This document shows positions 34,338-42,556 of a stretch of DNA of 64,000 nt, piece by piece. Each line of letters opens with the position of its first letter. Within the stretch, counting starts at the first letter, position 1. Position numbers and translations under genes: made by a program. The stretch is from Sphingobium yanoikuyae (GTDB taxonomy: Bacteria; Pseudomonadota; Alphaproteobacteria; Sphingomonadales; Sphingomonadaceae). Below the pieces are notes generated by a model. It ran no database searches, was not told the origin of the DNA, and saw only the letters and a program-made list of their open reading frames with translations. Where the stretch lies: contig NZ_CP053021.1 of the NCBI RefSeq assembly GCF_013001025.1, forward strand, positions 4,905,001 to 4,969,000, read 5' to 3'.

Positions 34338-34889
34338 CTAGGGTTTGCGCAGCGCGGGTACGGCTCGCACCGCCTCGTCCGGCGTGATGCCGGGCGGAGG
34401 GGCGGCCTGGATCGGATTGTCGCCGGCCTGGTCCTCACCGCGCATGATCCGGCCGGCGCGCTTGATCGCGCCGCGCAGGCGGGGATAGACGCCGCAGCGG
34501 CAGATATTGGTGATCGCGGCGTCTATCTCAGCATCGGTCGGATCATTGGTCCGTCGCAGCAATACCGACGCCGCCATGATGATGCCGGACATGCAGTAAC
34601 CGCATTGCGAGACATTCTCGGCCGCGAACGCCTGTTGCAGCGGATGGCCGCGATCGGGCGACAGCGCCTCGATCGTCGTCACGAACCGGCCCTCGGTCTT
34701 GCCGATCGTCACCTGGCAGGACCGCACCGCCTCCCCATCGATATCCACGGTGCAGGCACCGCAATCGCCCCTGCCGCAGCCATATTTCGTCCCCGTCAGG
34801 TTCGACGCGTCGCGCAGCGCCCACAACAGGGGCGTCTCCGGGTCCATCCGATATTGCACCGGCCGGTCGTTGACGGTGAAGCGCGTCAT
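34338..34889 (-). CDS. 2Fe-2S subunit of a xanthine oxidase-family enzyme (IorA-like), orphan
   Basis: A 183-residue small subunit of the molybdenum hydroxylase family, similar to isoquinoline 1-oxidoreductase alpha or aldehyde dehydrogenase small subunits. The plant-type ferredoxin domain has CGRGDCGACTVDIDG...SC; the second cluster domain has QCGYCMSGIIM and NICRCGVYPRLRGAI. Normal partners carrying Mo-cofactor and FAD are not encoded next to it. Residues 150-183 are an unusual proline-rich tail (NPIQAAPPPGITPDEAV). Its ATG overlaps the stop of the DUF2721 gene (ATGA). Confidence 0.9.
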   Translation of the reverse strand: MTRFTVNDRPVQYRMDPETPLLWALRDASNLTGTKYGCGRGDCGACTVDIDGEAVRSCQVTIGKTEGRFVTTIEALSPDRGHPLQQAFAAENVSQCGYCMSGIIMAASVLLRRTNDPTDAEIDAAITNICRCGVYPRLRGAIKRAGRIMRGEDQAGDNPIQAAPPPGITPDEAVRAVPALRKP

Positions 34890-35362
34890 GCCGCCTCTTC
34901 CTCCTCCACCTTGTGGTAGAGCACCTCGTTGCGGATATGGATGGTGCGTGACGCCAGGCGGATTTCCTGGATGAAGGTGCCGAAGGCGGCGGCCTGCAGC
35001 ACCATCGCCAGGCTGAACAGGATCGCCACCGGCGTGCCCAGATGGGCATTGAACAGATTGCCCGCGAAAAGCAGGATGACGACCAGACAGACCGCGCAGG
35101 CCGACGCCACCGACAGGAAGATCGCGCCATTGACCACGCTCATGCGCCGGTCGAGCACGCGGATCTCGCTCACCATGCGGTCATGCTCCTTGCCGCGCGT
35201 GCTCAACACCCATTCCTCGACCGCGCGGGCGCGATCGATGATGCGGGCCAGCCGGCTGACGCAGACATTCAGGAACGCGCCGATACCGGCGAGCAGGAAG
35301 ACGGGGGCAAGCGCCAGCTGGATCGTCTGGGCGACCTGGCTGACCTGCGGAAGGGGGATCAT
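34886..35362 (-). CDS. DUF2721-like membrane protein
   Basis: A 158-residue protein with an N-terminal hydrophobic helix (LALAPVFLLAGIGAFLNVC), the motif SRLARIIDRARAVEE and, later, a long hydrophobic region (GAIFLSVASACAVCLVVILLFAG...PVAILFSLAMVLQAAAFGTFI). This arrangement fits DUF2721 proteins, which have no known function. The start at 35362 has GAGGA 9 nt upstream. The stop overlaps the next gene's ATG by 4 nt, so it is an operon pair with the orphan 2Fe-2S subunit. Confidence 0.8.
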   Translation of the reverse strand: MIPLPQVSQVAQTIQLALAPVFLLAGIGAFLNVCVSRLARIIDRARAVEEWVLSTRGKEHDRMVSEIRVLDRRMSVVNGAIFLSVASACAVCLVVILLFAGNLFNAHLGTPVAILFSLAMVLQAAAFGTFIQEIRLASRTIHIRNEVLYHKVEEEEAA

Positions 35363-35501
35363 CGACTTGGTCCTCTCATCCCTCGCTTCTATCCTTGATC
35401 GCGGGCCAAGGGGCAAGGGGGCGCTAAAGCAAACGCCGCCGGACACACCAATGTCCGACGGCGATCATGATCATGGTTCGGGCGCGCAACGCGCGTGGAG
35501 G

Positions 35502-36713
35502 TCAGGCCGCGCCCTTCGACGAGGGCGTGTTGACGCCCATCGACTTGAGATACTGCTTGATGTTGCGGGCTGCCTGGCGGAGCCGCTGCTCATTCTCGAC
35601 CATGGCGATGCGGACATAGCCTTCGCCATCCTCGCCATAGCCCACGCCCGGCGCGACCGCGACCTTGGCATGGGTCAGCAGCTGCTTGGAAAATTCGAGG
35701 CTCCCCATGTCCTTGAGCGCGGGCGGCAGTGGCGCCCAGGCGAACATCGACGCGCGCGGCGCGGGAATGTCCCAGCCAGCGCGCGAAAAGCTCTCGACCA
35801 TCACGTCGCGGCGCTTGTGATAGAGTTCGCGATTCTTGGCGACGATGTCCTGCGGGCCGTTGAGCGCGGCGCAGGCGGCCGCCTGGATCGGCGTGAAGGC
35901 GCCATAGTCGAGATAGGATTTCACCCGGCTCATCGCCGCGATCAGCTGCTTGTTGCCGACCGCAAAGCCGATGCGCCAGCCAGCCATCGAATAGGTCTTG
36001 GACAGGGACGTGAACTCGATCGCGACATCCTTGGCGCCCGGCACCTGCAGGATGGAGGGCGTCGGATTGCCGTCATAATAAAGCTCGGAATAAGCCAGGT
36101 CGCTCAGCACCCAGACCTTGTTCTCCTTCGCCCAGGCGACGAGCCGCTCGTAGAAGGCGAGGTCCACCGTCTCTGCCGTCGGGTTGGACGGATAATTGAC
36201 CACCAGGATCGACGGGCGCGGCACGGTGAAGGCCATGGCGCGGTCGAGCGCGCGGAAATAATTCTCGTCCGGCGTCGTCGGCACCGACCGGATCGTGGCT
36301 CCGGCGATGATGAAGCCGAACATGTGGATCGGGTAGCTGGGGTTGGGCGCCAGCACCACGTCGCCCGGCGCGGTGATCGCGGTGGCGAGGCTGGCAAGCC
36401 CCTCCTTCGACCCCATGGTCACGACGACTTCGGTTTCCGGGTCGACATCGACGCCAAAGCGGCGGCCATAATAATTGGCCTGGGCCTTGCGGAGGCCCGG
36501 AATCCCCTTGGACTGGGAATAGCCATGGGCGTCCGGCTTGCTCGCGACTTCGACCAGCTTGGCGATGACATGATCGGGCGGCGGCAGGTCGGGATTGCCC
36601 ATGCCCAGGTCGATAATGTCCTCTCCCGCGGCGCGGGCTGCGGCTCGCATCGCGTTCACTTCAGCGATGACATAGGGCGGCAGGCGCTTCATGCGGTAGA
36701 ATTCTTCGGACAT
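35502..36713 (-). CDS. Pyridoxal-phosphate aminotransferase, AlaC/class I type
   Basis: A 403-residue fold type I aminotransferase. PLP-lysine is in TSLSKTYSMAGWRIGF; NPSNPTAETV-type residues appear as NYPSNPTAETVDLAFYE, and LSDLAYSELYYDG carries the Asp. The N-terminus, MKRLPPYVIAEVNAMRAAARAAGEDIIDLGMGNPD, closely matches alanine-forming AlaC-like and LL-diaminopimelate aminotransferase relatives. The start at 36713 follows no clear Shine-Dalgarno sequence. Substrate most likely glutamate/pyruvate; not provable here. Confidence 0.9.
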   Translation of the reverse strand: MSEEFYRMKRLPPYVIAEVNAMRAAARAAGEDIIDLGMGNPDLPPPDHVIAKLVEVASKPDAHGYSQSKGIPGLRKAQANYYGRRFGVDVDPETEVVVTMGSKEGLASLATAITAPGDVVLAPNPSYPIHMFGFIIAGATIRSVPTTPDENYFRALDRAMAFTVPRPSILVVNYPSNPTAETVDLAFYERLVAWAKENKVWVLSDLAYSELYYDGNPTPSILQVPGAKDVAIEFTSLSKTYSMAGWRIGFAVGNKQLIAAMSRVKSYLDYGAFTPIQAAACAALNGPQDIVAKNRELYHKRRDVMVESFSRAGWDIPAPRASMFAWAPLPPALKDMGSLEFSKQLLTHAKVAVAPGVGYGEDGEGYVRIAMVENEQRLRQAARNIKQYLKSMGVNTPSSKGAA

Positions 36714-36856
36714 TATAGGGGCTTTCCTGAAAGCTCTCGGTAAGGAATAGTGCGTGGCACGCATTCGGCGTGTCACAATCTGGCTATAACCCGCCAGGCT
36801 GCGGCGCGCCAGTGAAAGCGGCTGATATCGGCAATGCCAGGAGGAGGAAGGTGGCC

Positions 36857-38596
36857 ATGGAAACGCAGGATGTCCTGGAGCCCCATCTCCCGACCCTGGC
36901 GGAGATGCAGAAATGGACCCAGGTGCTGGGCCGCACGCAGCAATTGATGCTGGAGCAGGCGGCGGGCGCGACCGGCCGGGTGCTGCCCTTCGATCCCGAG
37001 ACCGTCGCCCGCATCCAGACCAGCTTTGCCGATGAAGGGCTGGCACTATGGCAGCGCTTTCTCGATTCCGGCGGCCTGCTGCGCGATCAGCCCGATCCGC
37101 CGCCGGCCGACAGCCCGGCCGCGCGCAAGGACCGGCGCTTTGCGGACCCTGCCTGGACGACCCATCCCTTCTACGACCTGATCCGGCAAAGCTATCTGCT
37201 GATCTCCGACTATCTGATGAACCTGGCCGATGCGGTCGATGGTGTCGATCCCAAGGCGAAGGCCAAGCTGCGTTTTGCCACCACCGGCATGCTCGATGCG
37301 ATGGCGCCGTCCAACTTTCCGCTGATGAATCCGACGGTCGTGGAAAAGACGATCCAGAGCGGTGGCGAGAATCTGGTGAAGGGCCTCCAGCATATGCTGG
37401 CCGACATGGAAAAGGGCCAGCTTACCCATACCGACGGCACCCAGTTCGAACTGGGCCGCAACATCGCCGCGACGCCGGGCAAGGTGGTTCACGAAACCCC
37501 GCTCTATCAGCTGATCCATTATGCGCCCTCGACGCCCAGGGTGCTGGCGACGCCGCTCATCATCTTCCCGCCCTGGATCAACCGCTTCTACATTCTCGAT
37601 CTCTCGCCGGAGAAGAGCTTCGTCAAATGGGCGGTGGACCAGGGGATCAGCGTCTTCCTCGTCTCGTGGAAATCGGCCGACGCCTCGATGAAGGACATGG
37701 TCTGGGACGATTATATCCTGAATGGCCAGGTCGACGCGATCGATACGGTGCGCGACTTGCTGAACGTGCCCAGCGTCCACACCATCGGTTATTGCGTGGC
37801 CGGCACGACGCTGGCCGCCACGCTGGCTCTGCTGGCGGCGCGGGGCGAGGCCGACAAGGTGGCGAGCGCGACCTTCTTTACCGCCCAAGTGGATTTCAGT
37901 GCGGCCGGCGATCTTACCCTGTTCGTCGATGACGAGCAGATGAAGCTGGTCGACCGTCTCTCCTCCAGCGGCTTTCTCGACGGGCGCTACATGGCGGCGA
38001 CCTTCAACCTGCTGCGCGGGCGCGACCTCATCTGGAACTATGTCGTCAACAACTATCTGCTCGGCATGGACTATCCGCCCTTCGACCTGCTCTACTGGAA
38101 TGGCGACACGACCAATCTGCCGGCGCGCTGGCATCGCGACTATCTGACCCAGCTCTATCGCGACAATATGCTGGTGGTGCCCGGCGCGATCAGTGTCGCG
38201 GGCACGCCGATCGACCTGACGCAGATCCACACGCCCGCCTATGTCCAGGCCGGCAAGGAGGATCATATCGCCCCACTCGAAAGCGTGTGGAAACTGACCG
38301 AGCATCTCGCCGGGCCGGTACGCTTCCTGCTGGCAGGCTCGGGCCATATCGCCGGCGTCATCAACCCGCCGGTCGCGCAGAAATATCAATATTGGACCGC
38401 CGACGCGCCGCAGCCGACGCTGGATGATTTTGTTGCGGCTGCGCGCGAGACCAAGGGCAGCTGGTGGCCGGACTGGGCCGAATGGCTGCGCGGCATCGAT
38501 TCGCGCGAAGTGGCTGTCCGCGGCGCGCGCAAGCCGGGCGGCGGCAAGCTTCGGGCAATAGAAGATGCGCCCGGACGTTACGTAAAAGCCCGGTAG
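36857..38596 (+). CDS. phaC: Polyhydroxyalkanoate synthase, class I
   Basis: A 579-residue synthase polymerising 3-hydroxyacyl-CoA to PHA granules. The lipase-box-like motif GYCVAGTT places catalytic Cys at residue 313; the catalytic Asp and His are probably in the AGKEDHIAPL and GSGHIAG segments. Length and motif fit class I (PhaC with no PhaE/PhaR subunit). ATG 36857 is favoured, but a GTG at 36851 is in frame and is closer to the best position from AGGAGG. The phasin gene follows 141 nt later. Confidence 0.93.
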   Translation: METQDVLEPHLPTLAEMQKWTQVLGRTQQLMLEQAAGATGRVLPFDPETVARIQTSFADEGLALWQRFLDSGGLLRDQPDPPPADSPAARKDRRFADPAWTTHPFYDLIRQSYLLISDYLMNLADAVDGVDPKAKAKLRFATTGMLDAMAPSNFPLMNPTVVEKTIQSGGENLVKGLQHMLADMEKGQLTHTDGTQFELGRNIAATPGKVVHETPLYQLIHYAPSTPRVLATPLIIFPPWINRFYILDLSPEKSFVKWAVDQGISVFLVSWKSADASMKDMVWDDYILNGQVDAIDTVRDLLNVPSVHTIGYCVAGTTLAATLALLAARGEADKVASATFFTAQVDFSAAGDLTLFVDDEQMKLVDRLSSSGFLDGRYMAATFNLLRGRDLIWNYVVNNYLLGMDYPPFDLLYWNGDTTNLPARWHRDYLTQLYRDNMLVVPGAISVAGTPIDLTQIHTPAYVQAGKEDHIAPLESVWKLTEHLAGPVRFLLAGSGHIAGVINPPVAQKYQYWTADAPQPTLDDFVAAARETKGSWWPDWAEWLRGIDSREVAVRGARKPGGGKLRAIEDAPGRYVKAR

Positions 38597-38660
38597 AGGC
38601 GCGGATTTCAGCCATTCCCCATTGGCCGCCGATCAGTGTCGAAACATGAATATGTCTGAT

Positions 38661-38723
38661 TTGTTGCACTGCACAATGGGCCTTGTAATCCTTTGGGATA
38701 AGGCTTATTGTGCAGTGCAACAA
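38661..38723. promoter_or_regulatory. Inverted pair of TGC-rich operators upstream of the phasin gene
   Basis: TTGTTGCACTGCACAAT (38661) and ATTGTGCAGTGCAACAA (38707) are exact inverted copies. The two arms extend to 24 nt with two mismatches and flank a 15-nt loop. Each contains TGCACTGCA, similar in kind to the TGC-rich sites recognised by the PhaR repressor of phasin genes in other alphaproteobacteria. The right arm ends one base before the Shine-Dalgarno sequence ACGGAGG, so binding or an mRNA hairpin could also block translation. Confidence 0.65.
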
Positions 38724-38737
38724 ACGGAGGATGGTCG

Positions 38738-39604
38738 ATGGCCGTTACCCCTAAGTCTGCGCGTGCCAAGCCGGTCGCGAAAAGCGGTTCCGCAACCTTG
38801 TCTGCCAGTGAGGCACTCAAGGCCGCTGAGTCCGCCCTGGGTGAGAAGCCCGCGCCCAAAAAGCCTGCCCCGCGCAAACCCGTCGCCAAGGCTGCTCCGG
38901 CAAAGGCGTCCGCGCCCAAGCCGGTAGCAAAGAAGCCGGCGCTGGTCGCTGCTGCTGCTAAAGCCCCTGCTGCGGAACCGGCACCCGTTGCCGATCCGGT
39001 GGCGGTGGTCGCGGCAACGACGGCGGTGGATGCCGCACCCGAACCGATTGTTGAAGATGTTGAGGCGGTAGTGGCTCCGGAGCCTGTGTCCGCCCCGAAG
39101 ACCAAAGCGAAGACGCTGCCTGCCACGGAAGGAACATTGATCATGAACGATATCCTCGAAACCGGTAAGAAGTTCGCCGAAGATACCAAGGCCAAGATGG
39201 AAACGGCCTATGCCGACCTGAACGAGAAGGCGAAGGCCGGTGTCGAAAAGTCGACCAAGGCGATGGAAGAACTGAGCGACATCGCCAAGGGCAATGTCGA
39301 AGCGCTGGTGGAATCGGGCAAGATCGCGGCCAAGGGCTTCGAGACGCTGGGCCAGGAAGCCGTCGACTACAGCCGCAAGAGCTTCGAGAAGGCGACTGCC
39401 TCGATCAAGAGCTTCTCGACCGCCAAGACCCCGACCGAATTCTTCCAGCTGCAGAGCCAGTTCCTGTCGAGCAGCTTCGACGAGTTCACCAAGGAAGCGG
39501 CCAAGAGCAGCGAAGCCTTCATGAAGCTGGCCGGCGACATCAGCCAGCCGCTGACCGCGCGCGTGACCCTGGTCACCGACAAGGTGAAGTCGCTCGCCGC
39601 CTGA
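38738..39604 (+). CDS. Phasin with long Ala/Lys/Pro-rich N-terminal extension
   Basis: A 288-residue PHA granule-associated protein. The C-terminal half (from about residue 138, MNDILETGKKFAEDTKAKMETAYADL) is an amphipathic phasin domain, ending EFFQLQSQFLSSSFDEFTKEAAKSSEAFMKLAGDIS. The first 135 residues are low-complexity Lys/Ala/Pro repeats (KPAPKKPAPRKPVAKAAPAKAS) resembling histone H1-like tails. In Pseudomonas PhaF the order is reversed (phasin first). The ATG at 38738 has ACGGAGG 7 nt upstream. A second ATG at 39144 would give the phasin domain alone. Confidence 0.87.
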   Translation: MAVTPKSARAKPVAKSGSATLSASEALKAAESALGEKPAPKKPAPRKPVAKAAPAKASAPKPVAKKPALVAAAAKAPAAEPAPVADPVAVVAATTAVDAAPEPIVEDVEAVVAPEPVSAPKTKAKTLPATEGTLIMNDILETGKKFAEDTKAKMETAYADLNEKAKAGVEKSTKAMEELSDIAKGNVEALVESGKIAAKGFETLGQEAVDYSRKSFEKATASIKSFSTAKTPTEFFQLQSQFLSSSFDEFTKEAAKSSEAFMKLAGDISQPLTARVTLVTDKVKSLAA

Positions 39605-39663
39605 GGCGGGCTGATTTTACAGCCGAATTCCCGGGCCGATATCCGGCCGGGATGACGAACAAG

Positions 39664-39695
39664 GGCGGTGCTCCGGTCGGAGCATCGCCTTTTTT
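39664..39695 (+). terminator. Terminator of the phasin gene
   Basis: GGCGGTGCTCC-GGTC-GGAGCATCGCC (11 bp, one G-T pair) followed by TTTTTT, 60 nt after the stop. Confidence 0.8.
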
Positions 39696-39781
39696 CTCGC
39701 CGGGGAAACGTGGTTACGCAGCGATGGCATGCGGTCGGCCCCCTTGCCTTGGCAGGACAAATCGCCATATTCTTCTGCATC

Positions 39782-40153
39782 ATGAACCATCTCTTCAACG
39801 CATCGGCAGGCGCGCCCTTCAGGGCCGGTCCGGATCAGGACGATACGGGCGACAATGACCCGAACATCGGCGTCGCCACGCGTACCCGCACCCGCACCAA
39901 GAAGCCGTCGCTCTACAAGGTGCTGATGCTGAACGACGATTACACGCCGATGGAGTTCGTCGTGCATGTCCTTCAGCATTTCTTCCGCATGGACATGGAG
40001 GAAGCGACGCGAGTGATGCTGCACGTCCATCAGCGCGGCGTCGGCGTGTGCGGCATCTTCAGCTATGAAGTGGCCGAGACCAAGGTGAACCAGGTGATGG
40101 ACTTCGCCCGGCAGAACCAGCATCCGCTGCAATGCACGCTGGAAAAGGCCTGA
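39782..40153 (+). CDS. clpS: ATP-dependent Clp protease adapter ClpS
   Basis: A 123-residue adapter that delivers N-degron substrates to ClpAP. The conserved core is [58 protein letters not shown]; the hydrophobic pocket Asn-Asp and His are intact. The N-terminal 40 residues are variable and disordered. ATG 39782 is used because upstream in-frame codons run into the phasin terminator; no clear ribosome binding site is seen. clpA is not in the window. Confidence 0.93.
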   Translation: MNHLFNASAGAPFRAGPDQDDTGDNDPNIGVATRTRTRTKKPSLYKVLMLNDDYTPMEFVVHVLQHFFRMDMEEATRVMLHVHQRGVGVCGIFSYEVAETKVNQVMDFARQNQHPLQCTLEKA

Positions 40154-40207
40154 TATCATCGGGTAAGGGCGCGCGCTTAACCTTTTCTTGGTCAGTGTAG
40201 CGCCTCT

Positions 40208-40233
40208 ATTTCAATCAATTACATGATTGAAAT
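40208..40233. promoter_or_regulatory. Perfect 10-bp dyad ATTTCAATCA-N6-TGATTGAAAT
   Basis: It lies 62 bp before the start of the Ser/Asp-rich gene at 40296, in an AT-rich intergenic strip after clpS. Its size and symmetry suggest a dimeric repressor or activator site; the protein is unknown. Confidence 0.45.
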
Positions 40234-40295
40234 ACAATGTTTTTCAGACTTATTCGGCATGAATGGTCCCGCTAAACGAAGTGGGGACTTCCAGC

Positions 40296-40904
40296 ATGAC
40301 GACTATCAGCAGTTACAACAGCATGACCATGCCGCCATCGCCGCGCATGTCGATGACCAATCGCATCGACGCCGCGGTGGAGGCCGGCTCCATCTCGGAA
40401 ACGGATGGCGACGCGCTCGAAACCGCGCTCGATTCCATCGATTCCGCGCTCAGCAGCTCCGCCAGTTCGGGCAGTTCACGGCTTGATCCGTCTTCCATGA
40501 AGGATCGGATCGATTCCCTGATCGATGATCAGGTATCGGCCGGCACCCTGACCGAGGATCAGGCCGCGCAGTTGCAGAGCCTCTTTGCCCAGGGACCGGG
40601 CGGCGCGGGGGCGTCGTCCGATGGCGAAGACAGTATGAGCATCGACGGCCTGGCCGCGATGGACGGGATGCAGGGGCCGCAGGGCATGCGCGGCCCGCCG
40701 CCGCCGCGCCCGACCGAGGACAGCAGCGATGATGATAGCAGCACGACCAGCGAAACGAGCGCGACCAGCGCAACCGATCAACTGGATTCGATCATCGCCT
40801 TCCTCGAAAATCTCCGCTCCAGCCTCAGCCAGTCGCTCTACGGATCGACCAGCAGCGCCACGAGCAGCAGCAACAGCGGCCTGGTGGTCGACAGCCTCGC
40901 CTGA
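40296..40904 (+). CDS. Ser/Asp-rich hypothetical protein with two related helical repeats
   Basis: A 202-residue acidic protein without a signal peptide. I do not recognise a family. Two segments resemble each other: RIDAAVEAGSISETDGDALETALDSID and RIDSLIDDQVSAGTLTEDQAAQLQSLF, both with RID...GxLSE/TxxxAxxLxxL. The second half is Gly/Met/Pro-rich then Ser/Thr/Asp-rich (EDSSDDDSSTTSETSATSAT). I choose ATG 40296 after GTGGGG; an ATG at 40263 lacks a ribosome binding site. The dyad at 40208 may regulate it. Confidence 0.65.
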   Translation: MTTISSYNSMTMPPSPRMSMTNRIDAAVEAGSISETDGDALETALDSIDSALSSSASSGSSRLDPSSMKDRIDSLIDDQVSAGTLTEDQAAQLQSLFAQGPGGAGASSDGEDSMSIDGLAAMDGMQGPQGMRGPPPPRPTEDSSDDDSSTTSETSATSATDQLDSIIAFLENLRSSLSQSLYGSTSSATSSSNSGLVVDSLA

Positions 40905-41047
40905 CGGCACGCCCTTCTGACGAGCGTGGGGGCTCGCAGACATCCGGCCGGCACCATGGGTTATCGCGCGTGGCGCTGGCCGGATGAATTTTCACGATCT
41001 TGCCTTCGTTAATATCGGGGGCAGCATTTTGCCGCTAGAACGGCGGC

Positions 41048-42556
41048 GTGACGCAGGAGACGGCCCCTTTCATCCACGACCTTGCCGTGATCGGCGGCGG
41101 GGTGAACGGGTGCGGCATTGCGCGCGATGCGGCGGGGCGGGGGGCAAGCGTGTTGCTGCTCGAACGGGGCGACCTGGCACAGGGCACCTCCTCGGCCTCG
41201 ACCAAGCTCATCCATGGCGGGCTGCGCTATCTGGAACATCGCGCTTTCGGCCTGGTCCGCGAATCCCTGGCCGAACGGGAAAGGCTATGGCGCATCGCGC
41301 CGCACATCATCCAGCCGATGCGCTTCGTCCTGCCCTGGGTCCAGGGGCTGCGCCCGCGCTGGCTGCTGCGCCTCGGCCTCTTCCTCTACGATCATATCGG
41401 TGGCCGCCGCGCCCTGCCGGCGACGGAGGCGATCGACCTGCATCATCATGTCGCCGGTGCGCCGTTGCGGGCGGGATTCGGCCCCGCCTATGTCTATTCG
41501 GACGGCTGGGTCGACGACGCGCGGCTGGTCATCCTCAACGCCCGCGACGCCGCCGATCATGGCGCCGATATCCGCCCCCGTACGCAGGTGCTGCAGCTGG
41601 AACAGGCTGGCGATCATTGGCGCATCCATGCCCGCGATGCGGCGGGGCAGGCGCAGACCTTTCATGCGCGGGTCGTGGTCAATGCCACCGGTCCCGCCGT
41701 GCTCGACCTGCTGGACCGGGCCGATCGCCGCGCCGACCGGCTCATCCGGCTGGTGCGCGGATCGCACATCGTCGTGCCGCGCCTGTTCGATCATGGCATG
41801 GCCTATTTCTTCCAGCTGCCCGACGGCCGCATCTTCTTCGCCATCCCCTATCAGCATCTCTACACGTTGATCGGTACCACCGACCGCGACCATCAGGACG
41901 GCGTCGATCCGATCGCGGCCAGTGCCGAGGAAATCGCCTATCTGTGCGAGGGCGCGAACCGCTATTTTGCCCGCTCGATCAGCCCCGCCGATGTCGTCTG
42001 GTCCTTTGCCGGCGTCCGGCCGCTGATCGACGATGGATCGGCCCGGCCGGAATCGGCAACGCGCGGCTATCATCTCGACCTCGATCGGGAGGAGGACGCG
42101 CCGCCGCTGCTCAGCATCTATGGTGGCAAGATCACCACCTATCGTCATCTCGCGGCGGAGGCGATCGCCCTGCTGAAGCCGCTATTGCCCTCGCTCGCGG
42201 GCGATGACTGGACGGCGGACGCGCCGCTGCCCGGCGGCGATTTCCCGATGACCGGCCTGGCCGATCTCGTCGCCGCTTTGGCCGGCGACTATCCCTTCCT
42301 CGATCTCGACACGGCCGAACGGATCGGCTGCGCCTATGGCACGCGCGCCCGCGACTGGCTGGGCGCGGCGCGCGACTGGGCAGACCTGGGCCAGGATTTC
42401 GGCCATGGCCTGACTGAAGCGGAGCTGTGCTACCTGCTCGCGCGGGAATGGGCACAGAGCAGCGAGGATATTCTCTGGCGCCGGACCAAGCTGGGCCTGC
42501 GCTTCGACGCCGCGCAACTGGCCGCGCTCGATGCCTGGCTTGAGGAGAGGGCATGA
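41048..42556 (+). CDS. glpD: Glycerol-3-phosphate dehydrogenase (FAD-dependent)
   Basis: A 502-residue membrane-associated flavoprotein oxidising glycerol-3-phosphate to dihydroxyacetone phosphate and feeding electrons to the quinone pool. The FAD-binding motif VIGGGVNGCGIARDAAGRG is at the N-terminus, with LIHGGLRYLE, RLVRGSHIVVPRLF and ISIYGGKITTYRHLA-type residues (LLSIYGGKITTYRHL). GTG 41048 is the only plausible start. It overlaps glpK by 4 nt (ATGA). A 9-bp inverted repeat CATCCGGCC / GGCCGGATG flanks the upstream region at 40941-40986. Confidence 0.93.
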   Translation: MTQETAPFIHDLAVIGGGVNGCGIARDAAGRGASVLLLERGDLAQGTSSASTKLIHGGLRYLEHRAFGLVRESLAERERLWRIAPHIIQPMRFVLPWVQGLRPRWLLRLGLFLYDHIGGRRALPATEAIDLHHHVAGAPLRAGFGPAYVYSDGWVDDARLVILNARDAADHGADIRPRTQVLQLEQAGDHWRIHARDAAGQAQTFHARVVVNATGPAVLDLLDRADRRADRLIRLVRGSHIVVPRLFDHGMAYFFQLPDGRIFFAIPYQHLYTLIGTTDRDHQDGVDPIAASAEEIAYLCEGANRYFARSISPADVVWSFAGVRPLIDDGSARPESATRGYHLDLDREEDAPPLLSIYGGKITTYRHLAAEAIALLKPLLPSLAGDDWTADAPLPGGDFPMTGLADLVAALAGDYPFLDLDTAERIGCAYGTRARDWLGAARDWADLGQDFGHGLTEAELCYLLAREWAQSSEDILWRRTKLGLRFDAAQLAALDAWLEERA

